Assembly: GCF_000378385.1 (NCBI RefSeq)
Contig: NZ_KB899666.1
Location: forward strand, 248,001 to 312,000
Reading direction: 5' to 3'
DNA from: Paenibacillus daejeonensis DSM 15491
Lineage (GTDB): Bacteria > Bacillota > Bacilli > Paenibacillales > Paenibacillaceae
Length of the DNA stretch: 64,000 bases
Each line of letters starts with the position of its first letter. Position 1 is the first letter of the stretch. Positions 35,676 to 44,876 of the stretch are shown piece by piece. The translations under genes were made by a program, and so were the position numbers. The notes under the pieces were generated by a model. That model was given only the letters and a program-made list of their open reading frames with translations. It made no database searches and was not told where the DNA came from.

Positions 35676-37508
35676 TCAATTGCTCCTCTCTTCTTGCGGC
35701 ATCACCATTGTGACCGTCGTGCCCTGATGCAGCTGGCTTTCGATCTGGATGCCGTATTCGTTGCCGAACACCATCTGGATACGACGGTGTACATTCATTA
35801 CGCCGATCCCGCCCCGGCTAGAGCGGACGCCTTCATCCTCATCGCTGCCTGGCAGACGGTTCTGACTCAGTCGGCTGCGCAGCAGCGCCAGTCGCTCCTC
35901 GCTCATACCGATGCCGTTGTCGGAGACCGAGATCAGCAGCCGTCCGCCTTCCTCCCGGGCATCAATCCTTATATAATGATGCGGCTGAATGCCGTCTGGA
36001 TAGGCATGGTGAAACACGTTTTCCACTAGTGGCTGCAAGGTTAGACGCACCATTTTCTTCAATAGCAGCGCTGGCGGCACCAGCACCTCCGCCTCGAAAT
36101 CGCGCTGAATGCGGTGCTTGAAGATAATCAGATAATTGCGCACATGATTCAGCTCATTGGCGATTGTAATCTCCTCCAGATTGGTCTGGATGGAGTAACG
36201 CAGCATGAACGCCATCGCCTCGACCATCTCCGAAATATCGTCGGAGTCCTGGACAATGGCATAGCAGTTGATCGTCTCCAGTGTGTTGTACAGGAAATGC
36301 GGATTAATCTGCAGCTGTAGCGCCTGGAACTCGGCACGCTGCCGCTCCAGCTCGATACCCTGCAGCCGCAGCTGGGTTTTCTGATTGGTCAGCTCAGCGT
36401 CGTACACCCGCTCGATCATCTCGGAGAGCCGTCCTACCATCAGGTTGTAGCTGTGCACCAGCCCGCCGATCTCATCCTGGCGTGCCGGTCCTTCAATATG
36501 CGTCCAATTGCCCTTCTCCGTCTCCCGCATGCCGTCCTTCAGATGCCGGATCGGCTGCACGATGGAGCGTCCGAACCGGATGGCAATGATAGAGCCGATG
36601 ACGAGCGTGACCAGACCGACGACGAGCGTGGTGGAGCGAATGCTGGAGATTGGCGCCCGCAGCTCCGAGAGCGGCATCGACACGGCCAGACTCCACCCCG
36701 AGTAGTCCGAGGTGCGGGACACCACCATTTTGCGGTCCCCGTCTACAGGCTGGATCAACCGGTTCTCTCCGCGCAGGATCTGCTCCCGCACACCGGTCTC
36801 CAGCAGCGGCTCTAGCAGCCCGTTCTCCGGCCCGAAGATAACCTCTCCGAAGCGATCCAGGATGAAGAAATAGCCATTCTCGCCCAGATCAAGCTGGCTC
36901 CACAGATCCGTCAACTGCTGCTTGTTGAACTCTATGGCGAGCACGCCTTTGACGTCGTAGGAGGCGTAGCCGCGAATTTTGCGGGCGACTGTAATGACCT
37001 CGTCCCTGTCGCGGGGGAGCAGACTTGTGTTAAGAATCGCGATCTCGCCCGTATCCGGCGTCTTGGCATTAAGCTCCTGCAGACGTGCTGACGGATCAAC
37101 GGAGATCGCCGAGAAGCTCTGGTTGTGATCGAAGATCGACCGGCCGTGATCCCCCAGAATGTAGATCATATGAATCTGGGTCGGATACGTGATGAACACA
37201 CGCTGAAAAACATCCTTGCGAATCTGGTTCGAGAAATTATAAAACTCATAGCTGTCCGTCGGGTCCATATCCAGGAAGCGCTTTACAATCTGTTGGGACA
37301 GAATCGAATTGCTGACCCGCTCGAAGGTCATGAGCTGATTATCCGTCTGCATCGCCGCGTTGTTGATGACTTGCGCCATGTATTTCTCCACCTGCTCGTC
37401 GATGGCGCGCGACGATTCCAGATACGAGAAGATGCCGACCATGGACAACGAGAACACAATGACGATGAGGAAGGAGATGAAGAGCTGACGCGCCAGACTT
37501 CTTCTCAT
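35676..37508 (-). CDS. Sensor histidine kinase, YesM type
   Basis: 610 residues: membrane helix at 8-29, a Cache-like extracytoplasmic sensor, second helix near 290-310, HAMP, then the His_kinase/HATPase pair with the phospho-acceptor in LQINPHFLYNTLETIN and the ATP-binding SVSDNGIGMS. These kinases pair with AraC-type regulators and sense sugars or binding proteins. Its start overlaps the stop of the regulator gene (ATGA), so the two are coupled. It lies within the sugar-import and lyase operon. Confidence 0.92.
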   Translation of the reverse strand: MRRSLARQLFISFLIVIVFSLSMVGIFSYLESSRAIDEQVEKYMAQVINNAAMQTDNQLMTFERVSNSILSQQIVKRFLDMDPTDSYEFYNFSNQIRKDVFQRVFITYPTQIHMIYILGDHGRSIFDHNQSFSAISVDPSARLQELNAKTPDTGEIAILNTSLLPRDRDEVITVARKIRGYASYDVKGVLAIEFNKQQLTDLWSQLDLGENGYFFILDRFGEVIFGPENGLLEPLLETGVREQILRGENRLIQPVDGDRKMVVSRTSDYSGWSLAVSMPLSELRAPISSIRSTTLVVGLVTLVIGSIIAIRFGRSIVQPIRHLKDGMRETEKGNWTHIEGPARQDEIGGLVHSYNLMVGRLSEMIERVYDAELTNQKTQLRLQGIELERQRAEFQALQLQINPHFLYNTLETINCYAIVQDSDDISEMVEAMAFMLRYSIQTNLEEITIANELNHVRNYLIIFKHRIQRDFEAEVLVPPALLLKKMVRLTLQPLVENVFHHAYPDGIQPHHYIRIDAREEGGRLLISVSDNGIGMSEERLALLRSRLSQNRLPGSDEDEGVRSSRGGIGVMNVHRRIQMVFGNEYGIQIESQLHQGTTVTMVMPQEERSN

Positions 37509-38548
37509 CCCTGAATCCCCAGCAGGCCACGGTATTCGGCGGGCGTATACCCCGTACTCCGCTTGAACGTTTTGGTGAAATGGGGATGGTCGGCATAGCC
37601 CACTTCATGCGAGATATCCGTAATTTTGACATGCGGCTGGGCAAGCAGACGCTTGGCCAGCTCGATCCGACGCTTCGTGCGATATTGGACAAAGGTCTCT
37701 CCGGCCACCTGCCGGAACAGCTGGCTCAGATAGGAAGCGTTCAAGCCGAGCCGCTCCGCCACCTCCTCCAGCGACAACTCGCGGGACAAATGCTGCTCGA
37801 TGTACCGCTTCGCCTCCTCAATCGGCTCCTTCGGATTGCCCTTGCGCTTGCCGCGGATCAGCCCTGTCAGGCGGCCAGTCTCTTGGCGCAGCCAGGTGTA
37901 GCAGGCCTGCTCATCGATCAGGGCGTCCGTCTGCGAAGGAGCGCTCTCCAATGGATACACATCCCGCCGGTTGAGTGCCTGGAGCAGGCCGTCCTGCAGC
38001 TGGGCGACGAACTCCCGCAGCTGCCGCACACTCATTCGCTGCTCACGGCAATAGTGCTCCAGATCGTCCAGCGTCTGTTCGATCTGTTCCTCTTGCAGGA
38101 GCCATATCGCCTGATCCAGCGTCTCCAGCCAGTGCCCGGAGGTGGACAGCGGAATATAGCCACCCGGCTGTTTTTCGCGCAGCTTTTCCAACAGTTTGCC
38201 TACCGTTTCGTATACCGCAGACCTGGTCACGGGCTTGAGCAAATATTGCTTCACACCCCAGCCCATACATTGCCGTGCATATTCAAAATCGCCATAACCC
38301 GATACCACGACGATCTGCACATCCTTGTACGTCTCACTCACCCTGCGGCATAGCTCCAGACCGTCCATGCGGGGCATCCTTATATCGGTGAACAGGAAGT
38401 CGGGGCACTGCTCCCTCATCTTCTCCAGCGCATCCGCACCATCGACGGCGGTTGCCGTCTCCGTAATCGCGGCATCTGCCTGTCGGATCAGCTTACTCAG
38501 TCCTTGTCGAATCATCGGCTCATCATCCACTATCAGCACTCGGACCAT
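37505..38548 (-). CDS. Response regulator with AraC-type DNA-binding domain (YesN type)
   Basis: 347 residues: receiver with Asp55 in FTDIRMPRMDG, a helical linker, and two helix-turn-helix motifs at about 245-345 (SLEEVAERLGLNASYLSQLFRQ region and the ITDISHEVGYADHPHFTKTF end). It probably activates this polysaccharide operon in response to the adjacent kinase. AAGGAGAGG lies before the ATG. Confidence 0.93.
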   Translation of the reverse strand: MVRVLIVDDEPMIRQGLSKLIRQADAAITETATAVDGADALEKMREQCPDFLFTDIRMPRMDGLELCRRVSETYKDVQIVVVSGYGDFEYARQCMGWGVKQYLLKPVTRSAVYETVGKLLEKLREKQPGGYIPLSTSGHWLETLDQAIWLLQEEQIEQTLDDLEHYCREQRMSVRQLREFVAQLQDGLLQALNRRDVYPLESAPSQTDALIDEQACYTWLRQETGRLTGLIRGKRKGNPKEPIEEAKRYIEQHLSRELSLEEVAERLGLNASYLSQLFRQVAGETFVQYRTKRRIELAKRLLAQPHVKITDISHEVGYADHPHFTKTFKRSTGYTPAEYRGLLGIQG

Positions 38549-38659
38549 CTGCAGCCTCTCCTTCCCGTGGCACCCTGCCCGATACCGGTTTCCGTACCGC
38601 TACCTGGCAGGAAGCTTAGTTATCACCTATAGTAATGGAAGTCCCTTGCTACGACAATC

Positions 38660-40240
38660 TTATTCGAAAGCGTTCTCTTGATTATTGTATCTGGCAGTTG
38701 CCTCTTCAATAATTTCCTTGCCGCCCTTGGACAGATATTCGTCCAGCACCGCTTCGTAATTGTCGATTTCCTCCCGCCCATACACCATCCGCAGCACATG
38801 CTCCAGAATGAGTGGCGGCATCTCATCCGACTTCGGATTGAGATCAGGGTAACGAATGAGTGCTTCGAGCCTCGGATCGAACTCAATGCCTTTGCGACCC
38901 TCATGGGCCAGCATGTTGTCGAACGCGTCAATCATCTGCTGCCCGGTCTCGGTGAGCGACGACACCATTTTGTTGTAGGTGGTATCCTGCACCAGCCACA
39001 GCCAGTAGTTCAGGTAACGCATTTTGTCTGTTCCCGCCGTGTCGGTTGGCACCTCGAAGGATGGCTCACCGTTCACCATGGTATAGTCCTCGCCCTCCAG
39101 ACCGTAGCTGAAGAACAGCTCTGCCTCATCGCTTACCATCCAGTTGAAGAATTGCACAATCTCCGCCGCCTTGTCTTCGGCCTTCTTATTGATATAGAAG
39201 GAGCGGGTGACCGGATTATAATGGGCATACCCGCCACCGCCGTCAGGTCCGGTCGGGGATGGAATGAGCGCCACACGGGCGTCCGGTACATTTTCCATCA
39301 GCTGTGCGCCCCAGATTGGCAGCTCGTTGGCATTCATCGACCACATGCCTGCTTTGCCGCTGGTGACGATGCTGCGGAAGTCGGTGCTCTCGATGGTGGC
39401 GAACTCCCGGCTGATCAGCCCTTCATCATGCATCGTTTTGTAGATGCCGATCGCAGCCTTCATATTGTCGACGTCAAAAAAGTTCGGCTTCACCTGTCCG
39501 TCCGGGAACAGTTTAAACTGGTTGAGATAACCCAGCACATCGTACGCGCCGAAGAACGTATCGGCATACTTGAAGTTCTGGCGTCCGGCAAACGGCTGCT
39601 CCACCCCTGCTTCCTTGAAGGCCCGCAGCACCTCCAGCGTCTCCTCGACGGTTGTCGGGATGTCCTTGCCTACCTGCTCCAGCAGGTCGGTACGGATCCA
39701 GGTCGCCCGCCGCGATGGATTGGACAGAATCTCTGGAATGCCGTAGATATTGCCCGTCTTCGAATCCGTCATGCGTGCCCACGCTTCTTCAGGAATGAAG
39801 GCGAGGAGATCCTTGCCGTGCTCCTCCAGCAGATCGTTGAGTGGCAGGAAGACGCCGTTCTCTACTGCGCCTGCGAGCTCGGGACCGCTGATGCCGCCGC
39901 TGCCCTGCACCACATCGGGGATGTCGTTGGTCGCGAACATCTGCACCATTTTGTCCTGATACTCATTGTGCGGAATGAGACGGATATCCAGATCCGTGTT
40001 CGTCATCTCTTCCAGAGCCTGCACATAAGGATCCTTGTTAATATCCGGATGCTTCTCGACATAGGCAACATTGAGCGTCCGCATCGATATGGAGAATTTG
40101 GTCGGTCCCTGTACCTGCGGCGTCTCGCCGCTGCCTTCCGCAGTGCCTGTACCTGGAGACGGTTGATTGTTGCCTGAGCATCCCGCCACGATGGCGAGGA
40201 CGAGAATCAGCATGAGCATACGCATGGCTTGCTTTGGCAT
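38660..40240 (-). CDS. Extracellular sugar-binding lipoprotein (LplA-like)
   Basis: 526 residues with lipobox VAGC (Cys21), followed by a Ser/Gly/Thr-rich linker and a family 1 type solute-binding domain (EMTNTDLDIRLIPHNEYQDKM near the N-terminus). It belongs with the LplC- and LplB-type permeases just upstream in the operon, forming an oligosaccharide importer; no ATPase gene is present, as such importers usually share MsmX. AGAGGGG precedes the ATG. Confidence 0.9.
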   Translation of the reverse strand: MPKQAMRMLMLILVLAIVAGCSGNNQPSPGTGTAEGSGETPQVQGPTKFSISMRTLNVAYVEKHPDINKDPYVQALEEMTNTDLDIRLIPHNEYQDKMVQMFATNDIPDVVQGSGGISGPELAGAVENGVFLPLNDLLEEHGKDLLAFIPEEAWARMTDSKTGNIYGIPEILSNPSRRATWIRTDLLEQVGKDIPTTVEETLEVLRAFKEAGVEQPFAGRQNFKYADTFFGAYDVLGYLNQFKLFPDGQVKPNFFDVDNMKAAIGIYKTMHDEGLISREFATIESTDFRSIVTSGKAGMWSMNANELPIWGAQLMENVPDARVALIPSPTGPDGGGGYAHYNPVTRSFYINKKAEDKAAEIVQFFNWMVSDEAELFFSYGLEGEDYTMVNGEPSFEVPTDTAGTDKMRYLNYWLWLVQDTTYNKMVSSLTETGQQMIDAFDNMLAHEGRKGIEFDPRLEALIRYPDLNPKSDEMPPLILEHVLRMVYGREEIDNYEAVLDEYLSKGGKEIIEEATARYNNQENAFE

Positions 40241-40308
40241 AGTACCCCTCTTTTCTATGGATAATAGCGCTTACAATTGTGAAGCTATCGTCTTATCGAT
40301 TTAATGGA

Positions 40309-41184
40309 TTATGATTTAATCGATCCAATCAGCATGCCCTTAATGAAGAAACGCTGCAGGAATGGATAGATCATAATAATCGGGATCGTCGCCACGAGAA
40401 TGACCGCCATCTGTACACCTTGCACAGACTGGGAGGTAATCTCGAACGCCAGATTTCCCGTGTCACTCAGGTCGTCAGTAATGAGCAGCTCACGCAGCTT
40501 GACCTGAAGCGGATATTTGGCGCGGTCATTTATATAGTACAACGCATCCATGTACTTGTTCCAGTTCGTCACCGAGTAAAATATTCCCACTGTCGCCAGT
40601 GCCGGCTTCGACAGCGGCAATACGATGCTCCATAACGTTCGCAGCTCCCCGCATCCATCGATCCGTGAAGAGTCGATCAGCTCGGTCGGCAGCTGGGCAA
40701 AAAACGAGCGCAGGACGAACAAATTGAAGGCGCTGATCGCCGTTGGAATCATGAGCGCCCACAGCGTATTGACCAGACCGATCTCCCGCATCAGAATAAA
40801 CTGGGGAATCAGCGGTGCGCTAAAGATCATCGTCAGCAGGATCACCATCAGCACCAGCCGCCGGCCGACATACTCCTGTCTGGATAGCGGATACGCCAGT
40901 GTCGCCGTAGCGGCCAGGTTGATAGCTGTGCCCAGCACGGTAATGTAGACCGAGATGCCAAAGGCCCGCCAGATCGAGACGTCCTCGAAAACATACTTGT
41001 AATACTGGGTCGTGATCTCTACCGGCCAGAACAACACCTCGCCCCGGTCAATCGCGCCTGCACTGCTCAATGACTGGGCAATTACATTCAAAAACGGCAG
41101 AAACATGGTCAATGACAGCAACGTTAGAAACGTATAATTAAATCCTAGAAACAGCTTACGGCTCAAGCTCTCGCGCCTTACCAT
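40309..41184 (-). CDS. Carbohydrate ABC transporter permease (LplC-like)
   Basis: 291 residues with six predicted membrane helices and the permease EAA-type loop (ELIDSSRIDGCGELRTLWSIVLPLSKPAL). It pairs with the LplB-like permease. GGAAGGAG lies before the ATG. A 231-bp spacer holding a structured repeat separates it from the upstream permease gene. Confidence 0.92.
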   Translation of the reverse strand: MVRRESLSRKLFLGFNYTFLTLLSLTMFLPFLNVIAQSLSSAGAIDRGEVLFWPVEITTQYYKYVFEDVSIWRAFGISVYITVLGTAINLAATATLAYPLSRQEYVGRRLVLMVILLTMIFSAPLIPQFILMREIGLVNTLWALMIPTAISAFNLFVLRSFFAQLPTELIDSSRIDGCGELRTLWSIVLPLSKPALATVGIFYSVTNWNKYMDALYYINDRAKYPLQVKLRELLITDDLSDTGNLAFEITSQSVQGVQMAVILVATIPIIMIYPFLQRFFIKGMLIGSIKS

Positions 41185-41227
41185 AGGACTTTCTCCTTCC
41201 TTTAAAAACTAGAGGTGTGGTGATACG

Positions 41228-41412
41228 TGCCGGAGAGGACGGAATCGATTCTGTAGAATCAGAGTATAGGCTTCCGAAGTCGCTTTCCTACAGAAAGCGT
41301 TTAGCGTTCGCCTTTGTCCACGGATTTCTTCTGCTAAAGGGTTAACCAATTCGAAATCTGTGGACAACAGCGATCGTAAGAACGATCCGTACTCGTAGGC
41401 CGAAACACATCA
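41228..41412 (+). repeat. Structured intergenic repeat, copy 4 (short form)
   Basis: Lies between the two permease genes, antisense to the operon. It has the long stem GTCCACGGATTTC/GAAATCTGTGGAC, where a C-G pair of other copies is A-T, and CGATC-GTAA-GAACG with one mismatch. The first half is rearranged relative to other copies. Confidence 0.8.
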
Positions 41413-41415
41413 CCT

Positions 41416-42378
41416 CTAATACAGCGACTCGCCGGTGGCTTTCTTGCTGAGCGTGTTAGCAATGGCGAGCAGGAACAGCCCTACGACGGATTTGAAGAGC
41501 CCGATCGCTGTCGCGTAGCTGTACTGCATCTGCGTCAGCCCCGCCTTGTAGATGTACGTGTCCAGAATTTCGCTGTTGCGGATATTGAGCGGGTTCTGGA
41601 AGACAAAGACACGCTCGAAGCCGTAATCCAGGAAATCGCCCATCTTCAGCAGGAATAGGATCGTAATGACCGGCAGCAGCGCCGGCAGCGTGATGCTCAG
41701 CATCTGACGCCACCGTCCGGCACCGTCCATCTCGGCTGCCTCGTACAAGTCAGGGTTAATACTCGCGAGAGCTGCCAGATAGATGATTGTTCCCCAGCCG
41801 ACGTCCCGCCACAGTCCTGATCCGACCAGCACCGAGCGGATGTAGGAATCTTCTCCGAGGAAGTAAATAGGTCCGAGACCGAACCAACCAAGCATCGTGT
41901 TGGCAACACCGGAAGATGGAGATAACACACCGATGAAGATACCGCTTACAATTACCCATGAAAGAAAATGTGGTGCATAGATTACGGTCTGTACGACCTT
42001 CTTATACAGGACCATTCGCACTTCATTGAGCAATAAGGCAAGAATGATCGGGGCCGTGAAGGCAAAGGTAATATCATAGATGCCCAGCAGCAACGTATTC
42101 TTCAGAATGTTGAGAAAGTCGTAGTGACTGAACATCCGTGTGAAATGCTCCAGGCCCACCCACGGGCTGCCGCTGAATCCGGCAAACAGATTGTAATTCT
42201 GGAACGCAATGACGGAGCCCATCAGCGGGATGTATTTGAAGATTAGAAAGTAGAGGATGCCCGGCAGTGACAGGAGATAGAGTGCTTTGTACTTCCACAT
42301 GAAGCGCAGCACACGCCGTTTGTCCCGGGGCTGCTCCTTCTTCGTCAGGGTAGTTTGGGCGGCCGTCGTTGCTTCCAT
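41416..42378 (-). CDS. Carbohydrate ABC transporter permease (LplB-like)
   Basis: 320 residues with a basic cytoplasmic N-terminus, six predicted helices and the EAA loop (DLYEAAEMDGAGRWRQMLSITLPALLPV). It is the first permease of the importer, 2 bp downstream of the tautomerase stop. AAGGGGGAT precedes the ATG. Confidence 0.92.
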   Translation of the reverse strand: MEATTAAQTTLTKKEQPRDKRRVLRFMWKYKALYLLSLPGILYFLIFKYIPLMGSVIAFQNYNLFAGFSGSPWVGLEHFTRMFSHYDFLNILKNTLLLGIYDITFAFTAPIILALLLNEVRMVLYKKVVQTVIYAPHFLSWVIVSGIFIGVLSPSSGVANTMLGWFGLGPIYFLGEDSYIRSVLVGSGLWRDVGWGTIIYLAALASINPDLYEAAEMDGAGRWRQMLSITLPALLPVITILFLLKMGDFLDYGFERVFVFQNPLNIRNSEILDTYIYKAGLTQMQYSYATAIGLFKSVVGLFLLAIANTLSKKATGESLY

Positions 42379-42380
42379 GC

Positions 42381-42566
42381 TTATCCCCCCTTGGCGCGCA
42401 GGTTGCTCGGCGCATTCTCATCCAGCGGTTTCTCGTCAAAGCTAATATGGATATACTCCGGCTCCCTGTCGATAATGCGGGACAGCTCGCGGGTGAACAC
42501 CTCGACGATCTCTTCCTTTTGCTCGTTGGTCCGGCCTTCATACATTTCAATTTTAATTTTTGGCAT
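42381..42566 (-). CDS. 4-oxalocrotonate tautomerase family protein
   Basis: 61 residues beginning MPKIKIEMYEGRT, so Pro1 would be exposed as the catalytic base after Met removal; the size fits the family. First gene of the polysaccharide operon. A keto-enol or isomerase step on the unsaturated uronate made by the lyases is possible. AAAGGAGG lies about 10-14 nt before the ATG. Confidence 0.85.
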   Translation of the reverse strand: MPKIKIEMYEGRTNEQKEEIVEVFTRELSRIIDREPEYIHISFDEKPLDENAPSNLRAKGG

Positions 42567-42699
42567 GTGGCTTTCCGCCTCCTTTGAGTCAGTAGGTTAC
42601 AGCTGTAGCTCTATCCTATTCTCTTTGGAGGAGACCAACAATGGAGTGCCTTTGCGTGCAGTTGTGTTTTTTTTAGGTGGAGGATGGGCGGCACCAAGC

Positions 42700-42733
42700 A
42701 AAACACCCTTGCCGGAATTCGGCAAGGGTGTTG
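42700..42733 (-). terminator. Intrinsic terminator of the GntR-ABC operon
   Basis: On the minus strand AACACCCTTGCCG-AATT-CCGGCAAGGGTGTT forms a long stem followed by TTTGC. It lies about 12 bp after the permease stop. Confidence 0.75.
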
Positions 42734-42743
42734 CAGACGGAGG

Positions 42744-43460
42744 TTAGTCGATACTCGTTTTGGGCAGTAAGGATGCATTGCGCATGATCGGATATGTGGC
42801 CAGCAGCGCCATCAAGCCGACCGCTCCTGCAAGCGTGAATCCCGTCATCGCATTCATATTCATCAGCGACAGCCATTCTGTAGGCACACCCAAGGCGCCT
42901 GAGTACACCAGGAGCATCGTCACCATGCCCAGAATCGAAATACCGATGAGCGTACGTTTCATACCCAAACGGTACGTGATGCAATAGAGGAAAAACATCG
43001 AACCGAACAGCAACATGCCAATCATGAGATCAATCCATAAGTAGGGCAGGAATTGATGTTCACTGGAATAGAATTGCCCCGGATGCAAAATGCTGGCGGA
43101 ACTGATCCCCTCCTGATGCAGATATGCAAGCAGCCATTGGCACAAATTTAAAAATAGCATATACACCAAGACTAAAGATGTACCGACGAGATAAAACATC
43201 TTAAGCAATTGGGTTCTTGTGCTCCCGAGTCCGACTGCGATCGGCAGCAGGCTTTTAAAACCAGCCGCACCATAATAGGGAATGAAGAAGAAGTATGCCG
43301 GACCGATCAGAAAACTTTCCGAGCCGGCCTGTTCAAAGAAAATGCCGATGATCACCCAGGCTGCGGTTAACGGCAAAGTGATGTACAGGAAAAGCAGCTT
43401 AACCAAAAACCACCTTGCATCTTCATAAATCAAACGGGCCGTGCCTTGTGCGGCATTCAT
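42744..43460 (-). CDS. ABC transporter membrane protein, six-helix, unclassified
   Basis: 238 residues with about six membrane helices and no large soluble domain. It begins at an ATGA overlap with the ATPase gene and has AAAGGAGG 8 nt upstream, so it is the membrane partner of that ATPase. I cannot assign a substrate. The layout GntR-ATPase-permease resembles YtrABC-like envelope-stress transporters. Confidence 0.8.
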   Translation of the reverse strand: MNAAQGTARLIYEDARWFLVKLLFLYITLPLTAAWVIIGIFFEQAGSESFLIGPAYFFFIPYYGAAGFKSLLPIAVGLGSTRTQLLKMFYLVGTSLVLVYMLFLNLCQWLLAYLHQEGISSASILHPGQFYSSEHQFLPYLWIDLMIGMLLFGSMFFLYCITYRLGMKRTLIGISILGMVTMLLVYSGALGVPTEWLSLMNMNAMTGFTLAGAVGLMALLATYPIMRNASLLPKTSID

Positions 43461-44332
43461 AAGGAAGCCTCCTTTACCTTATCGGTCATTTGTAGTAAAT
43501 AGTCCTGGAGCTGAGCTTTCTCCAGCGATACACCAGCGGCCTGGGCCCGTTTTCTCCACGCATCGGATAATGAGGCGTCGATCATCACTTTTTTTGACGT
43601 TCCGATGGCATCTTCATCCAGGATCCGCTGTCCCTCCGTCAGTTGATCCACTTGAGCTCGCTCACCCGACAACCAAAAGCCTCGTTCACGTACCTGTTCC
43701 ATCGACTCATTCATCATCAGCTTGCCCTCATGGACCACCACGAGGGATTCCAGCAACGGCTGGATTTCCTCAATATGATGGGTCGACACGAGAATCAGGC
43801 GAGGATATTCATCGTAGCTATCCAGCAGCAGTTCATAAAACTTCTTGCGCATTCCTGCATCGAGCCCGTTGGTTGGCTCATCCAAGATCGTAATATCCGC
43901 CTGACTGGCCAGGCCGATTACAAGCTGCAAAGCGGTTTTCATTCCGGTAGACAGCTTACTCGAGTTTTTGCTCATCGGTAATTTGAACGTCTCAATGAGC
44001 TGATCAGCCATGCCTTGGTTCCAATTCGGATTAAAATACTTGTAGAAGCGCAGCGCATCCCGAACCGTCCAGATGGAACTGAAGATATGATCCTCCATCA
44101 TGTAACAAAGGTGCTTTTGCGCTTCGGGATTATTATAGGGCTCGTGCCCGTTGATCCTGATGCTTCCCCCGCCTGGCTTCATATGTCCGGCCATTAGCTT
44201 CATAAGGGTCGTCTTTCCTGCCCCGTTACGTCCCCAGAGACCCGTGATGACGGGTTCTTGCTCAGTAAATGAGATGCCTTTCAACACCGGATGCTCATCA
44301 TAACCAAATGTGAGGTTCTCGACTGAAATCAT
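43457..44332 (-). CDS. ABC transporter ATP-binding protein (YtrB-like)
   Basis: 291 residues: Walker A GRNGAGKTT, signature-like SKLSTGMKTALQ, Walker B ITILDEPTNGLD and a His switch in VSTHHIEE. ATG at 44332 is chosen because GGAGGAG precedes it; it also overlaps the regulator stop (ATGA). The gene is coupled to the regulator upstream and the permease downstream. Confidence 0.9.
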   Translation of the reverse strand: MISVENLTFGYDEHPVLKGISFTEQEPVITGLWGRNGAGKTTLMKLMAGHMKPGGGSIRINGHEPYNNPEAQKHLCYMMEDHIFSSIWTVRDALRFYKYFNPNWNQGMADQLIETFKLPMSKNSSKLSTGMKTALQLVIGLASQADITILDEPTNGLDAGMRKKFYELLLDSYDEYPRLILVSTHHIEEIQPLLESLVVVHEGKLMMNESMEQVRERGFWLSGERAQVDQLTEGQRILDEDAIGTSKKVMIDASLSDAWRKRAQAAGVSLEKAQLQDYLLQMTDKVKEASL

Positions 44333-44691
44333 AGTTTCTTCTCCTCCTCCATAATCCATTGAATGACCTGATCAACGGGCATCCCAATTCGCTTGGCTTC
44401 TTCCAGCAACGGACGGATGTATGCTTCCCTGTAATGACCCTGTTTTTCCTTCAGCACCTGGCTTCTCGCTCCTTCCTGTACAAACATGCCGATTCCCCGC
44501 TGCTTGTAGATAATGTCCTGATCCACCAAGGCTTGGAGCCCCTTGCGCGCAGTAGCACGGTTGATATTATAGAATCGCGACAACTCATTCTCAGACGGTA
44601 CGCGCTCGCCTTCTTTTAACTGGCCGTCCACAATATCGTCTATTATCATCTGAGCAATCTGTTGAAATATGGGCTGGTCTTCGTCCAACAT
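44329..44691 (-). CDS. GntR-family regulator, YtrA type
   Basis: 120 residues: a winged helix-turn-helix (PIFQQIAQMIIDDIVDGQLKEGERVPSENELSRF...NRATARKGLQALV) and a short C-terminal helical tail, the small YtrA layout without a large effector domain. It probably represses its own operon through the palindrome at 44753-44774. The start is uncertain: ATG at 44691 gives a typical N-terminus (LDEDQPIF) and is preferred over ATG at 44739. Confidence 0.85.
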   Translation of the reverse strand: MLDEDQPIFQQIAQMIIDDIVDGQLKEGERVPSENELSRFYNINRATARKGLQALVDQDIIYKQRGIGMFVQEGARSQVLKEKQGHYREAYIRPLLEEAKRIGMPVDQVIQWIMEEEKKL

Positions 44692-44752
44692 TGCCCTCAA
44701 ACGGCTTCCCCTCCTCTGAATCCTGTTCTTGATGTTCATGATAGGATGTATG

Positions 44753-44774
44753 GTTGGTTACTCGTATAACCAAC
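44753..44774 (-). promoter_or_regulatory. Operator-like inverted repeat of the GntR-ABC operon
   Basis: GTTGGTTA and TAACCAAC are separated by 6 bp. The palindrome overlaps the expected -10 to +20 region of a minus-strand promoter (TTTACA and TACAGT at 17 bp, near 44776-44798), where a repressor would block transcription. Typical for a self-controlled YtrA-type regulator. Confidence 0.5.
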
Positions 44775-44810
44775 TGTACAACATAGAGATGAAATTGTAA
44801 AGTCAAAACA

Positions 44811-44863
44811 AAAAAACGTCCGCATAGTCGGCTGCCCTGATAGGCAAGCCGTCCATGCGGACG
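44811..44863 (-). terminator. Intrinsic terminator of the purine operon
   Basis: CGTCCGCAT and ATGCGGACG form the stem and are followed on the minus strand by TTTTTTTG. It lies 14 bp after the purD stop codon. Confidence 0.88.
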
Positions 44864-44876
44864 TGAAATGATGAGG

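Noticed and set aside
38678-40177. 499-codon plus-strand open frame opposite the sugar-binding lipoprotein
   Set aside because: The minus-strand gene has a lipobox, ribosome site and solute-binding features. The plus frame is His/Arg/Leu-rich with no domain.
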